Shown one piece after another: positions 23,526 through 35,300 of a DNA stretch of 60,000 bases. Every line of letters begins with the position of its first letter. Within the stretch, counting starts at the first letter, position 1. A model generated the notes under the pieces. It was not told the origin of the DNA, did not search any database, and saw only the letters and a list, made by a program, of their open reading frames with translations. The stretch comes from Branchiostoma floridae. Its lineage: Eukaryota > Chordata > Leptocardii > Amphioxiformes > Branchiostomatidae. The stretch covers positions 816,864 through 876,863 of the forward strand of contig NC_049986.1 in assembly GCF_000003815.2 (NCBI RefSeq), read 5' to 3'. The position numbers and the translations under genes are program-made.

Positions 23526-26500
23526 CATTATCATTATTACAAGTATTCTAATGTTATCAACTGACATGTTGTCAGCTAGTATAGAAAAGCCAGAAAAGAA
23601 GAGAATGAACGGACTTCACATTACAACACATGGTGAAGCTATGAGAAATTATCACTTCAAAAAACATCTACATTTCAAACTTACGCCAAGGCCCCCAGAG
23701 AGGCCAGTGAAGGAGCCTATGGTAATTCCTACATGCTTGCGGTGCACGTGGCCATCAGGAAGCCAAATAACTCTGGAAATGTCTTCTTCAGCCACAAAGG
23801 GTTCGTTTTAATCGTAATCCTTGCTGAGGCTGACTCAGACTATACGTTTCCCTGGGCTTGCCTGGGTCCAACTCTGACTGTGGGATTTTCTACAAGTGTC
23901 CGTTGGAGCTGTTGGTGTGTTCATGAATAGATTACGGTTTAGATCTGGGATATTTTCCCCGTCGGACTTCTCATTCAGATTGAGGTAGCAGAACGCAGTT
24001 TTTGGCCTATGGGAATTTCTATAGATAGGGGCCACAAGGTGACTAGTTTCCATGCGGATGTCGATGTGTTCACGATTAATTAACGGTTTAGATGCCGCGT
24101 ATTTTCCTGGATGATGGTGATGACAAGCTTAAACATTGAGGATATATGAAAACCTACCTAAGACGAAAGATTGAAGGTTCTTCGTCATTGTTGACGATTG
24201 CTTCCGCAGCTTGCGTTCATACAGCCAGGGGTTGTTCAGATACCTGCCCAGTGAGTTGGGCGGTAAGCCAAACTTTTTGCCCCTAAAGAAAGTAGTAATG
24301 AAACAACCATGAATCAATACGTATGGTCAAGCAGTAGCATGGTTAGTTAAAAGTCTGGAGTTGGATAGTCAAGCCAGATTAAGATAAACTGAAATAAGAC
24401 TTTTAAAATGACAAGTGCTTTTAAAAGATCTGGAGTTTTGTCAAGTTTTGCGTGTGTGAATCTTTTTTGTGTAGTTAGCAGAACGTGCTGAAGGCAGTCA
24501 ATCGTTAACAGGTCGAAATAGCGACACCTCTTGCCATCATGTAATGCTCACTTGGGACAAAATGCGACACTCCCTTGAGACGATATGGCGGCGCAAGAGG
24601 ACGCTAACGAAAGCAATACAGGTTTTTCTATGGCAAACCTGTAACAATATGACGCAAACGAAACCAATATCGCGAACCTGTAACAATATGTCCTAGGACA
24701 ACCACGAAACCAATACCTGATACATACATTTTGAAGTAGTAGAAACTTGACTTGAGATGACTGAGCGGTTCCCGGAGAATGGCGATAAACTGTGTATCCG
24801 GCGCCATGAGCTTGTGAAACTTGACCCTGTCGTACACAGTGTGATGTACCAGTAGGTTGTACCCATGATCACCCACGTTCTGTTTCATCACTCTTGAGTC
24901 TGGTACGCTTCTTGGGAATCCTAAACTCGGACTGCCACAATTCCTGGAATTCAACAAAAAAAATCTAGTCTTCAAGCAGATGTTGGGTAGAAAACCATTA
25001 CTTTTTTGATGCGATTTAAAAAAAAAACAATTGGCAAATCAGAAAATGGTCCAATGCTCCATTTGTAAGATATTAACAACTAGAGTTCGGCGACCTCATA
25101 CCTCCATGAATATTTAGAGCTTTTGTTAATTTCATGCAAATGACTTAACATTAACATGATTTATGCATGGTGTTGTTCATCATTGAATAACGTACAGTAC
25201 ACATGCCACAAGTAAAATTCCCAATTCAAATCATTAATCATTAAGTTGTTTTGCAATTTCTGCATAAATTATGCAAATAAGTTCCTCATTTGCATATTTG
25301 ATATCTGCATATGTTCCACCGATTACAATTAACAAGTGTTACAATTATCGAAGTCCAGTTATTGCAAACAATGGAATTATATAATTTCCTCATTAATTAT
25401 GCAAATTAAGTCCTTATTTGCATAAAATGCATATCATTATGAACATCTTTGCCTAAGCTACCTGCATACCTAAAATGCAGGCAATCCGTCGTTCCTTTCT
25501 GCAGTTATCCTCTTTGGAGTGTTTTGACAAAAACGCCCCTGCAGTTCCACAATTAAATATTAGGGGACTGAAACTTGCCCCACTTTGTCATGACGCTAAA
25601 AGCTATCTACCATTCAAATGTCACGACAATATCACATACGGGACAAAAGATACATTGAAAAAACTGCTATGATAGAATATTCTCATTAATTATGCAAATG
25701 TACTCCTATTTTGCATAATTAGTATTCTATCTTGTACAACATTGTCTAAGGTACATACATACCAAAAATCATGAAAATCCGTTGTTCCCTTCTTGAGTTA
25801 TCCTCGTCAGAAGTTTTTGACAAAAATGCCCCTGCTATCCCAAAACTAGACGCTAGGGGGCCCAAACTTATGTCATTTTTTCCTGAGCACAAGAGCTATC
25901 TAATACTTAAAAATCTTGACCATAGCATGTTCAGAACACCGAGATAGCAAAACCGGAAGTTGCGCTGCAGTACCAAGGTCACACGCCAGGGGGCCCAAAA
26001 TTGACCTTGACCTTCGTCTTCGAATCCCAATCCCTACCCACATACCAAATATCATCGTAGTCCATCAATAGGTTCTCAAGTTATGATGTTCACAAATATG
26101 CGGACGCACAGACACACAGACAGACACACTCAAAACTATACTAGTACCTCCATTTTTTCATGGAGGTAAATATAACCTCCATGACATTTCATGGAGATAA
26201 AAATGGTGTTTAGAATACTAAATGCAATATAGAGATCCTCAGCCTTCAAAGTTGGCCAGTGGTACCAAGATATTTTACACAGAGGAGTGTATCAAATATC
26301 CAAAAAAGATACACAAGATGCAATACTACGTAAAGATACCAAGGGCAGTAAAATCTATTTTTACCTCCATGAAAAAATGGAGGTATAGTTTTGAGTGTGT
26401 CTGTCTGTGTGTCTGTGTGTGTGTCTGTGTGTCCGCATATTGTGGTCAGCATAACTTGAAAACCTCTTGATGGACTACGATGATATTTGGTATGTGGGTA

Positions 26501-29500
26501 AGGGTTGGGAAGACGAAGGTCAAGGTCAATTTTGGGCCCCCTGGTGTGTGACCCTGGCACTGCAGCGCAACTTCCGGTTTTGCTATTTCGGTGTTCTGAA
26601 CATGCTATGGTCAAGATTTTTAAGTATTAGATAGCTCTTGTGCTCAGGAAAAAATGACATAAGTTTGGGCCCCCTAGCGTCTAGTTTTGGGATAGCAGGG
26701 GCATTTTTGTCAAAAACTTCTGACGAGGATAACTCAAGAAGGGAACAACGGATTTTCATGATTTTTTGGTATTTAGGTACCTTAGACAATGTTGTACAAG
26801 ATAAAATACTAATTATGCAAAATAGGAGTACATTTGCATAATTAATGAGAATATTCTATCATAGCAGTTTTTTCAATGTATGTCTTGTCCCGTACGTGAT
26901 ATGGTCGTGACATTTGTGTGGTAGATAGCTTTCAGCGTCATGACAAAGTGGGGCAAGTTTCAGTCCCCTAACATTCAATTGTGGAACTGCAGGGGCGTTT
27001 TTGTCAAGACACTCCAAAGAGGATAACTGCAGAAAGGAACGATGGATTGCCTACATTTTAGGCATGCTGGTAGCTTAGGCAAAGATGTTCATAATGATAT
27101 ACATGTTATGCAAATGATGACTGAATTTGCATAATTAATGAGGAAATTGTACAGTTCCATTGTTTTCAATAACTGGACCTCAATACATGTAACACATGTT
27201 AATTATGATAGGTGGAATATAAGCAGATACCAAATATGGTAATGAGGAACTTATTTGCATAATTTATGTAAAAATTGCAAAACCTCTTTATGATTAATAA
27301 TGGGAATTTTATAATTGTGACATGTGTACGTTAGTCAATGATTAACAACACCATGCATACATTATGTTAATGTCTTAGTCAATTGCATGAAATTTACGAA
27401 AGCTTTAAATTTTCATGGTACCCACCCCTAGTCAAGACCTAACCGCATACCAAATTTCAGAGAATATATATCGTCTCATGCTGCTAAACCACAAATATGC
27501 AACAGATACTGTTATACTACCAGAACATATTGTCAAAAGTAATAAAAATGAAAAGAGAGAAGTTACAGTAGAAAAAGACGTTTTGAAAAGTGAAAGGATG
27601 AAATTATTCCTCACTTAGGCAGTACGAAGTTGAGTCTGTGTTCGTAGCCGAACCTCTGCAGAATACAGGCTGTTGTGTGAGACCCTGCCTTATGCACCTG
27701 GACAGAAATACACAGTGAGACGTTTTGAAACACTATTCAATGGTAGACTCCCTTGCAGTCTTCGAACGGGGCTGCTTTTTATGGGGGGGGGGGCGTTGGT
27801 TCGCGATTTTCAACGTAGGCTGGGCTCTGAGAATGGTAACGGCAAATGTAGATTTACACGTAAGTAAATGTAATTGAAATGCAAGTCTATCTCACCTTCA
27901 TAAATACAAGATTTGTCTTCATCTTGCACTGTGGGTTTGAAACGTAGTTGTCAATATGGGTGCTGTTGGCTGCAGCTTCGCTAAAGCTGGCATCTTCTGT
28001 CCTTTCTTCTGTGACTCTACAGGATATACACGGACTGGTATTGTGACATGGTTGCAAACCTAGTACTGTAAATGCATTTAAGTTCACGGGGATTTAATTT
28101 CGCGGTAGCGGGAAAAAGGACTTTTCGCCGTGGTTTTAATTTCGCAGTCGAATACCATTATAGAAGAATGTTCGCGGTGGTGTTAATTTCGCGGTGAAGT
28201 GATCATGACCACCGCGAAAACCGCGAATATTAATCCACCGCGAACATTTCTGCATTTACAGTATTTAGCTCACTTAGCTGGGAGACCTTATCAATGTTGT
28301 AGCAAGCAGGAAGACACATCTAACGCCGTTTCACCTTTATCTGCAGGGTAAACTATGTCCACTGTTTTAAAAAATTGTTTTTCGGATATCTACAAGTCGA
28401 TGGACAGCGCAACATTTTAAAAATAACTGAAATATTTTTAAAATATTGCGATCTTAAATCACCGTCTGTTGAATTCTTATTCCTAAATACACTATTCTTA
28501 AAAACAACGGATATAGGTTACCCCACGGATAAAGGGGAACTAGTGTTACATCTACAATGCTACACAACAAGATAAGGGAGATGATCGAGCCATTCCTCTA
28601 TCGAATTTGCTCGAGAATTTGTTTCAAGGATGGCGACAAACGTTGACATGCATTTCCGAAGAACAGAATATTGACGTGTATTTTACTGGACGATGGAAAA
28701 TATTTTGTAGATGACTTTGTGTGAAAAGGGGGGATACGAGGGTTCGTTGTTGGTACGGGAAACATGGCATAATGCATCGGTACAATCTGACATGTCTAGA
28801 GCTGTGGAAATAACATGCAAGTACATGTACACGGATTTCGATACAGATCCGCTCCTGAACCTAGACCTAAACAATTTTGATCAAGTATATGTAAGTTAAA
28901 CATATAGCTAAATCTTTTAAGTCATAGATTGTCTTCATTGCATGGGGAATTTGAATTGAATCGTAAAACAATTTCCGTTTTCTTAAGTTTCAACAGTCAG
29001 ACTATGACAATTGTCATCGTTGATTTGGGATTTACGTACATGTACGTAGTTTGCAATAGTGGTGTCCACTAATGCTTTAGTTTGTTTAGGTACAGGCACG
29101 GGTACACAGATGTTTAGGTCCGGAACTGTACCTAAACAATTTTACAGCTACAACACAGCCCTAAGACATGACCATCACCTTGCATCTAAGACGTCTTGTA
29201 TCACATCCACCGTGCGAAGATTTGTGTCTGTAGAGGTCGAACTTGGCGCTCCTGGTGGAACCATCTGTAACAGAAGTTTTGTAACCTTACGTTAAAAATG
29301 GGGAATTCTGTCTTAAGTAAGTAAAACTAACTATTACTGTACCATGACCACAAGTATTTGTATCTTACAGCTCTCTCTCTCTAGATCTCTCTCTCTCTCT
29401 ATATATATATCTCTCTCCCTCTCCCTCCTCTCTCTTTCCCTCCCCCTCTCTCTCCCTCTCTCTCTCCCCCCTCTCTCTCTCCCTCCCTCCCTCCTCTCTC

Positions 29501-29896
29501 TTTCCCTCCCCGCTCTCTCTCCCCTCCCCTCTCTCTCCCTCTCTCCCCCCCTCTCTCTCCCTCCCTCCTCTCTCTTTCCCTCTTTCCCTCTCTCCCCTCC
29601 CCCTCTCTCTCCCTCTCTCCCTCCCCCTCTCTCTCCCTCCCTCCTCTCTCTTTCCCTCCCCTCTCTCTCTCTGTCCCCTCCCCCTCTCTCCCTCCCCCCT
29701 CTCTCTCTGTCTGTCTCTGCCTCTATTTGTGTATCATTTTGCCGAGAGGAAATTGATTTCGTGAATAATTGCAAAAAAGTGAAATTTTGCTCACTCCAAG
29801 GTTGTAAACAAGTAGAACGAAGACGCCAGTAAGGACGAGTAGGCCCATCGATACTGTTCTTGTCTTCTTCTTACATGGAAGGTCCCACATGGCCAT
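20376..29896 (-). CDS. GAL3ST-like sulfotransferase, copy 1 (short-tailed)
   Basis: Predicted Golgi type II enzyme moving sulfate from PAPS to galactose O-3. Exons, high to low: A 29795-29896, A2 29179-29264, B 27896-28016, C 27615-27697, D 24728-24943, E 24158-24282, F 22888-23071, G 20376-20727. Phases all join, giving about 422 residues, close to vertebrate GAL3ST1. Exon A has CKKK followed by a hydrophobic anchor. Exon C has the 5'-phosphosulfate loop VHKAGSHTTACIL. Exon D has ILREPLSHLKSSF, with the Arg and Ser expected to hold the 3'-phosphate. Exon F has EYFDASLVLLRRLMCW. Exon G has LYDHFNRSLWSKI. A stop after a lysine run removes the tail found in copies 2 and 3. An in-frame TAA closes the ATG of its upstream exon homologue, so ATG 29896 is the likely start. 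It is the most diverged copy, with the largest introns. Confidence 0.9.
20960..22545. repeat. AT-rich repeat modules related to the giant foldback
   Basis: Fills most of intron F-G of GAL3ST copy 1, which is about 2.2 kb against about 450 bases in copy 2. It has several AATTATGCAAAT / ATTTGCATAATT modules. GTGTGTGTGTTAACAGCATA at about 21141 and the inverse end TCCATTTTTCACGGAGGTAA at about 22525 face each other as in the large palindrome. Confidence 0.7.
23303..23539. repeat. (ATT/ATC)n microsatellite, intron E-F of GAL3ST copy 1
   Basis: About 237 bases of trinucleotide repeat, with a pure ATC block at about 23345-23398 and a short GTT block. It gives false poly-Ile and poly-Met open frames. 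Confidence 0.95.
25100..27418. repeat. Giant inverted repeat (foldback) in intron C-D of GAL3ST copy 1
   Basis: Left arm 25100-26166 and right arm about 26365-27418 are reverse complements along their whole length with modest divergence, around a spacer of about 200 bases. Each arm ends in ACCTCCATGA-type motifs and contains repeated ATTAATTATGCAAAT modules and a CA/GT-rich stretch. Either a long palindromic element or two copies of a 1.05 kb element in inverted orientation. Intron transcripts could form about 1 kb of duplex RNA. Single-arm relatives occur at 20960-22545 and 54690-54880. Confidence 0.85.
28066..28261. mobile_element. TA-flanked MITE with CTGTAAATGC termini, intron A2-B of GAL3ST copy 1
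   Basis: Ends CTGTAAATGC / GCATTTACAG with TA outside. The interior repeats TTCGCGGT / ACCGCGAA. A sibling lies at 49888. Confidence 0.8.
29371..29725. repeat. CT-rich microsatellite, intron A-A2 of GAL3ST copy 1
   Basis: About 355 bases of C/T-only sequence (CTCTCTCCCT variants) with a strong purine/pyrimidine strand split, ending 70 bases from exon A. Confidence 0.95.
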
Positions 29897-30187
29897 CTGT
29901 AAGGAAATATCTTTAGTTGAACCACAGCAGAAATGTTTAGAATACTTTCTGTAGCAGGAATTATAACCGTGTGGTCAGGGGGAAAGAATTTCAAAACATT
30001 GATGTGTTATGACAAAACTTTGTCACTACGCTTATAATAACGCTATATTATCAGTACGTTACTTCTTGTGCAAATAAGTGGATGCCTCCTTCCCCGCCCT
30101 TTTTTCCCGTTCTCCCAGTGTCCCAAATAAAAACAACGGCAATAAATCAATAGTGAAACGACAGGATAGTAGAAAGAGAAAGAAACA

Positions 30188-30330
30188 ACATGCCGACACC
30201 TGGGATCGAATCCGTAACGAACCCAGGCAGCCGGATCGCAAATCCAATGTGCAAACTGTTCGGCAAAAAGGCTTCACAAGCCATTTGCGTCTTCAGTTTA
30301 GCCGTCCTTGAACCCGGCCACTGTTACACT
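30188..30330 (-). mobile_element. Same SINE family upstream of GAL3ST copy 1
   Basis: The minus strand reads TTTGCACATTGGATTTGCG, then a T-arm-like region (with a short internal insertion) and GGTGTCGGCATGTTG, matching the SINE at 33793. A second piece without the tRNA part lies at 30450-30540. Confidence 0.6.
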
Positions 30331-30572
30331 ACTCCCCCTTTTCTTTTCAAGATTCGCCCTCAAATGTCCGAGATCGATATCCCTGTGTGGCACATCTTTA
30401 GCCTGTTACACACAGGGCCGGTGTGGGAACCAGTGAAACAACAAGGGACTAGAAACAGAAAGAAACAACATGCCGACACCTGGTTACGAAAAGGTTTAGG
30501 CCATTTGGCGTCTTCAGTTTAGCAGTCCCTGAACCCCAATGTTACAATAGTACTGCCTTAGCGGACGCTGAC

Positions 30573-30690
30573 CTCCCTCCCAGGAGCTTAAGTAGCAAGA
30601 ATGTGCATTGTCGGACGATCAGGCACTACGCTACACAGACTGTACTTACAAGCTTGCCTTCTGGGCGGTGCACTGTTTCTAGAAGAATAT
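30573..30690 (-). promoter_or_regulatory. Conserved upstream block of GAL3ST copy 1 (5' exon/promoter homologue)
   Basis: Matches 38362-38490 and 53111-53230 upstream of copies 2 and 3, including the GGGAG|GTCAGC donor-like border and the GTGCACYRTTTCTA stretch. The ATG here is followed by an in-frame TAA after six codons. Most likely 5' UTR exon plus promoter-proximal DNA. I see no clear TATA box. Confidence 0.4.
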
Positions 30691-31103
30691 ATGTACATTG
30701 TTAAAGAGAAGACTGACTGATATGTATGTTCAAATGTTCTTTTTAATGAATTGTCCGTAGATAATCGCAAGCTGTGATTTTACAAAAGTGTCAAATTCTG
30801 ATACTCGATAAAAAAATTATCCGTATCATAACGAGTTTGATGACAGCTATCTGTCCACAAAACTATCAATATAACACGGTAAATTATACCAGTTTAAGAC
30901 GTATGAGAATTGCTTACATGTACAGTCTTGTTGACAGGTCCTGTAGTGTGTTTCTCAGCCCCTTGCACGGCTAATGTCTACCGATTGTGGCACATCATCA
31001 GGTGGATCAAGGACGTTCTTGGGTGGATGGACCGGTCTTACCAGGCCAATTGAATTGCACGTGACACCAAGGTATGCACCATATATCTACGCAACTTGGG
31101 CTA

Positions 31104-31215
31104 CGAGGCCGGTTCAAAAAGTAATGCCACTGGTTTCATAACTCATTTTTGCATCGAATGAGTTGAAATTTGGCACAAAGGTACAAGAATATATCCTCTT
31201 TTTGAACTGGCCTCG
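31104..31215. mobile_element. Mini mariner-like remnant upstream of GAL3ST copy 1
   Basis: CGAGGCCGGTTCAAAAAGTA at one end and CTTTTTGAACTGGCCTCG at the other with TA on each side, 112 bases. The end sequence style matches irritans-type mariner elements. Confidence 0.7.
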
Positions 31216-31378
31216 TAGTTAGCTCAAGGACGTTTTATAACGTCCTTGGTTTAGATAATAGCTCTAGTGTGACAGGCAACAAATACCAACGTGTCTTTTG
31301 CTGTTGTGCTGTATTGTGACATGTATTGTCATATCTACTTTAGACCGTGTGTGGTGCCCTGTCATGTCTTGGCTGATC

Positions 31379-31423
31379 ACACAGACACATAAACACACAC
31401 TCGCACGCACACATACACACACT

Positions 31424-31456
<33 letters not shown>

Positions 31457-31483
31457 ACACATACACACACATACACACACCAC
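31379..31483. repeat. (CA)n microsatellite upstream of GAL3ST copy 1
   Basis: CA/CATA repeats. Shorter versions lie at homologous places 44070-44140 and 54050-54100. Confidence 0.9.
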
Positions 31484-31544
31484 AAACACTGCAATACAGA
31501 TTAAGTGTCCACAAACTCCACACACTTCAAATATAGGTACATCC

Positions 31545-31705
31545 AAAAGCCTACATTACAATGGTAAAACTAGAACAACATAACTTGGGAAACCATGAAT
31601 CATACGGTTGTTTGGTCTACTGTAACTGTGCATTTCTGCCCAGGTGCACAATGCAGGGTTTCAAACAACGGCCAGCATTCTACAGAGGTTTGGCTACAAA
31701 CAGGC
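31545..31705 (+). pseudogene. Relic of a fifth GAL3ST gene: end of intron B-C plus exon C
   Basis: 31545-31642 matches the end of intron B-C of copy 4 (the TTGTTTGGTCTACTG stretch near 57060). After CCAG at 31639-31642 comes GTGCACAATGCAGGG, reading VHNAGFQTTASILQRFGYKQ, clearly exon C. The invariant PAPS-loop Lys is Asn and the Ser is Phe. After the Tyr-Lys-Gln codons the sequence switches to DNA matching 18705 onward. No other exons of this copy are present, so it is a broken fragment at a rearrangement junction. Confidence 0.8.
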
Positions 31706-32217
31706 ATTTTGTTGACTGAACGTCGACGTCAATTACCGTAATCTTCAAAGCAGATGTTGGGGAGACTAAATATTTCCCAAGCTCAGTTTTCTTCTGTAAG
31801 GATGGCAAGGGAAAGGGTAGCCTTATAGGAAAACCTTCGTTAAACGATTTACTGGTAGTATCTCCCAATATCTGCTTGCATTATAGCTGGCTGCATATTG
31901 TATAACGTTACATGTAGCTTACCCTCTCATGCCATCCCTCAATATGTAACACTCCAGTGGTAGTGTTGACAGGGGATGTGTTTCGACGACTCATTCTCTT
32001 GTGCACAAATATTCGAGGGAAGAAACTCCATGTGGGTGAATATTTCAGCGGAGGTTAACCTAACGGTGACGGACATGGAAACTTAGTATGTGCGCAGGGC
32101 ACAGGTAATCTTGTTGGGTCAGGTATGGTCTTATAAAATGGTTTAAAAATACTCTGGAATCAGAACAGAACCTATCAAGAAAATCACAAAACCACGCAAA
32201 TCATGTACCAGATATCA

Positions 32218-32223
32218 TTTATT
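32218..32223 (-). terminator. Poly(A) signal AATAAA for GAL3ST copy 2
   Basis: AATAAA on the minus strand about 80 bases after the copy 2 stop codon, at the place homologous to the copy 1 signal. Confidence 0.6.
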
Positions 32224-32303
32224 CAAGTGAACTTTCTTACAAAACAAATCAGAGTGAGAAGATAGGTATAATCGGCCTCCATTGATGTAACAAGTCTCTT
32301 ACA

Positions 32304-35300
32304 CTACTGTTTCGTATTTTGTATAAGAGTTTTCAGCCTCTGTGCTGCTCCGTCTACCGTGTACTGGCCCTGTTTTATCGCCATGACTACCTTAGATACA
32401 GGAATGTCACTTTTCTTCATCACTGCGCTCAGGTCCACTCCAGGGAAACGCTTCTTTAAATCGTTCAGGATTTGATCAGACTTTCTTTGTGTCCCCTTCG
32501 CTTTCGTAGCTGTGGTAACAGTGTTTTCTCTGTTTTCCTTATACTTCTGAAACCTTGCTTCGTTTGCAAGCATCGTGTCCTTGCCATACGCGTGAGCGCG
32601 GTAGCAGATTTTAATATCCCATTGGAAGCGTTCCTTTTTCAGATCCTCGCAGAACTGAGGTTTAATTTCCACCGGTCCGTTCCACTTGGATCCTGGAAAA
32701 GTTTTCTTCTTCTTGGGTTTTCCTGCACAGTAACTGTTGACGTCGTCGTTTAACTGTTGAAAAGCTTCCAGCTCGTCTTGAAAGTCCGGCCCTGCTGCCC
32801 GTATCTTACTCCACAGACTTCTGTTGAAGTGATCGTACAGCTGATAGTCGACCCAGCTCGAGTTCCGGTGGTTCTGGAGTTGTTGTTCCGTGTACATCGA
32901 TTGTGGCTTAGAGTACCTGAAAACACAACAATCAACAGCTGTAGATTAACAACACTAGAGCAGCTTTTATCATAATGGTAAGCACAGCATGATGTAGAAT
33001 TTGTCATGGATTTGCGAATGATTAAGGCCATATGAAACAAAAAGGTTATCACTATCTAAAGCATACTACTAGTAAACTTTTTCCTAGAGAAAAGGCCGTT
33101 TTCGCTGAGAAATGCCTCTGGCAGGTATACATTTCTGATTTGCCAGGGATGCTATTGGGTCACATGTGACCATTTTGTGTGAAAACCAATAAGCGCGTGA
33201 ATGCCATCCACAACATTGTCATTAAGTCAGTGTGGTCTTATAATAAAAGCATATAAATGATACAGACCCTGTAGCGTACTGTTAGATAACTGCGTAACAT
33301 TACAACCTCATATAAGGGCACCACACTAAGGTAAGGTATAAAGTAGATTATGTAACCCCCTCACTTTTGTTCATTCCTGGGCTGTCTGTCGTACAGAATG
33401 TTGTAGAACGACCAACACATCAGGCGTCGGAGTAAGACTAGCGACGCGTCGAAGTACTCCAGGATGAGGATCAGGGGAAAGTCACTGTCGAGTTGGGAGA
33501 TGAACTTTCTCACTTCTTCTCTGTCTTGGTTGAAGCGGTCCTTCCACCCTAAAGGAAACACGTTGTGAACAGTAATGATTTGATTACGAGAGATAATTGC
33601 AGAATAACTGTTGGTTCTCTATATCGGAAAATATTACTCTAAGAGAAAAGACTATGACTAGTATGTGTAAATACTCCGATGTAACCAATTGATACGTTAC
33701 CATCTAGATTAGGCTCCCAGAAAAGAATAGAAATGGTGGAATTAACATTGCAACACGTTGTGAAGCCATAAGAAACACTTACTTCATAACACTGCAACAG
33801 TGGGGTTCAAGTGCTGCCAAACTGACCACGCCAACGGCTCTAGAGCTTTTGGTGTTGTGGTTTGCACGTTGGATTTGTAATCTGCCTCCCCGGGTTTGAT
33901 CCCGGGTGTCGGCATGTTTGTTTCTTTCTGTTCTGACTCGCCCCTCTGAATTCTTACAACACATATACCTACTTTTCAAACATGAAAATATGTAGTACAT
34001 TGAGGGTATATCAACACCTACCTAAGACATAAGATTGAAGGTTTTTGGTCATTGATACCGGTTTCTTCTTCGCCTTTTTCGAACCTTCATACAGCCAGGG
34101 GTTGTCCAGATATTTTCCCAAAGGGTTTTTTTCGGTCAGCAAGGCAAACCTTTTGTCCCTAAAGAATGTAGCGATGAAATAACGTTTTCATCAAATGAAT
34201 ACGTATAGTCAGGCAGTAGCATGGGCGGTTGAAAGTCCAATGTTGGACGATTGAACCAAAATAAGATAACAATGGAAATAAGGCTTTGAAAAAAAAACGA
34301 AAAATAAAAGGAATCGAGGAAAATGAAATAGAAAATATTGAAAATTAAGGACATTAAAAATAACTCTAGATGATTACATAAAACACAAATAAAATAAGAT
34401 CAACTGAAGATCAATGACCCCTAATATGTTTAACCCTATATAGACCAGGCTTTTTTGGGATTCCTGGCACCAGGGGGGGTGGCTCTTTTAACCCCCCTTC
34501 GTAATTTCAAAACGGGTTGGGTTACGATCACCAAATTTGGAGGGGATGATGTACTAGTAAAGTTTTATATTTTCTGTAATTTTGGTATCGTTATGACGTA
34601 ATATGAGGTAATTATGACGTCATAATGTCATTTTTTGGGCTAAAATCGTCAAAATATGAAATTTCCGCTATACTTAAATGTATTGAACAAAATGATGACT
34701 ATAAAGCTTATCTTATTGGTGTCTAAGTCTGCCAAGTCTTTTTTTGCCATTGACGACGACACTGACGTCTATATGACATCAAAAAATGACGTCATTTGTC
34801 CGCCATCTTGGATCGACAAGCTTGAATTTTTTAAGATACGACTTTTTCGACATATAACCCCAAAACCCAAAAGAAATGGACTAAAAATGATCAAGTGATT
34901 GTGTTTTGCAAGAAAATAAAAGATTTTGACGGTATTTGAGTAAAATTACATGTATTTATGTCGAAAATGACATTGTCCGCCATCTTGGATTTTGACCCAT
35001 GACATCATCAAATTAGCATACATTATAAATATTTAATTAGAAATGTAACTTGACATTACACAGGATGTTAATGATATAGATAAACAAGTTTGATCTAGCA
35101 ATAAAACCATGAAATCCCATAATTCAAACTGAAATTAGTAAATTTGGGAAAATATGACTTTCAGAAACCCGTTGCCATGGCAACACGAAAAATGACAAAC
35201 TAAATTTTTTTTCGCAGAATTGTTGATAACAATATTTGGGGAAAAGTCACCAAGTTTCGTAGTTCTAGCACACGTCGTTCGCCAGTTATACGACTTCAAA

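Noticed and set aside
23104-23811. Long plus-strand ORF with poly-isoleucine
   Set aside because: It is translation of the (ATT/ATC)n microsatellite; flanking frame has no family signature and overlaps the GAL3ST intron.
29334-29832. Arg/Glu-Gly-rich and Leu/Ser-rich ORFs of about 150 codons
   Set aside because: Both are readings of the CT microsatellite on opposite strands.
31298-31546. His/Thr and Val/Cys repeat ORFs
   Set aside because: Frames of the (CA)n repeat.
33851-33916. A tRNA gene
   Set aside because: The T-arm and B box are good but there is no pairing acceptor stem or credible anticodon arm, and a repeat tail follows; a SINE fits better.
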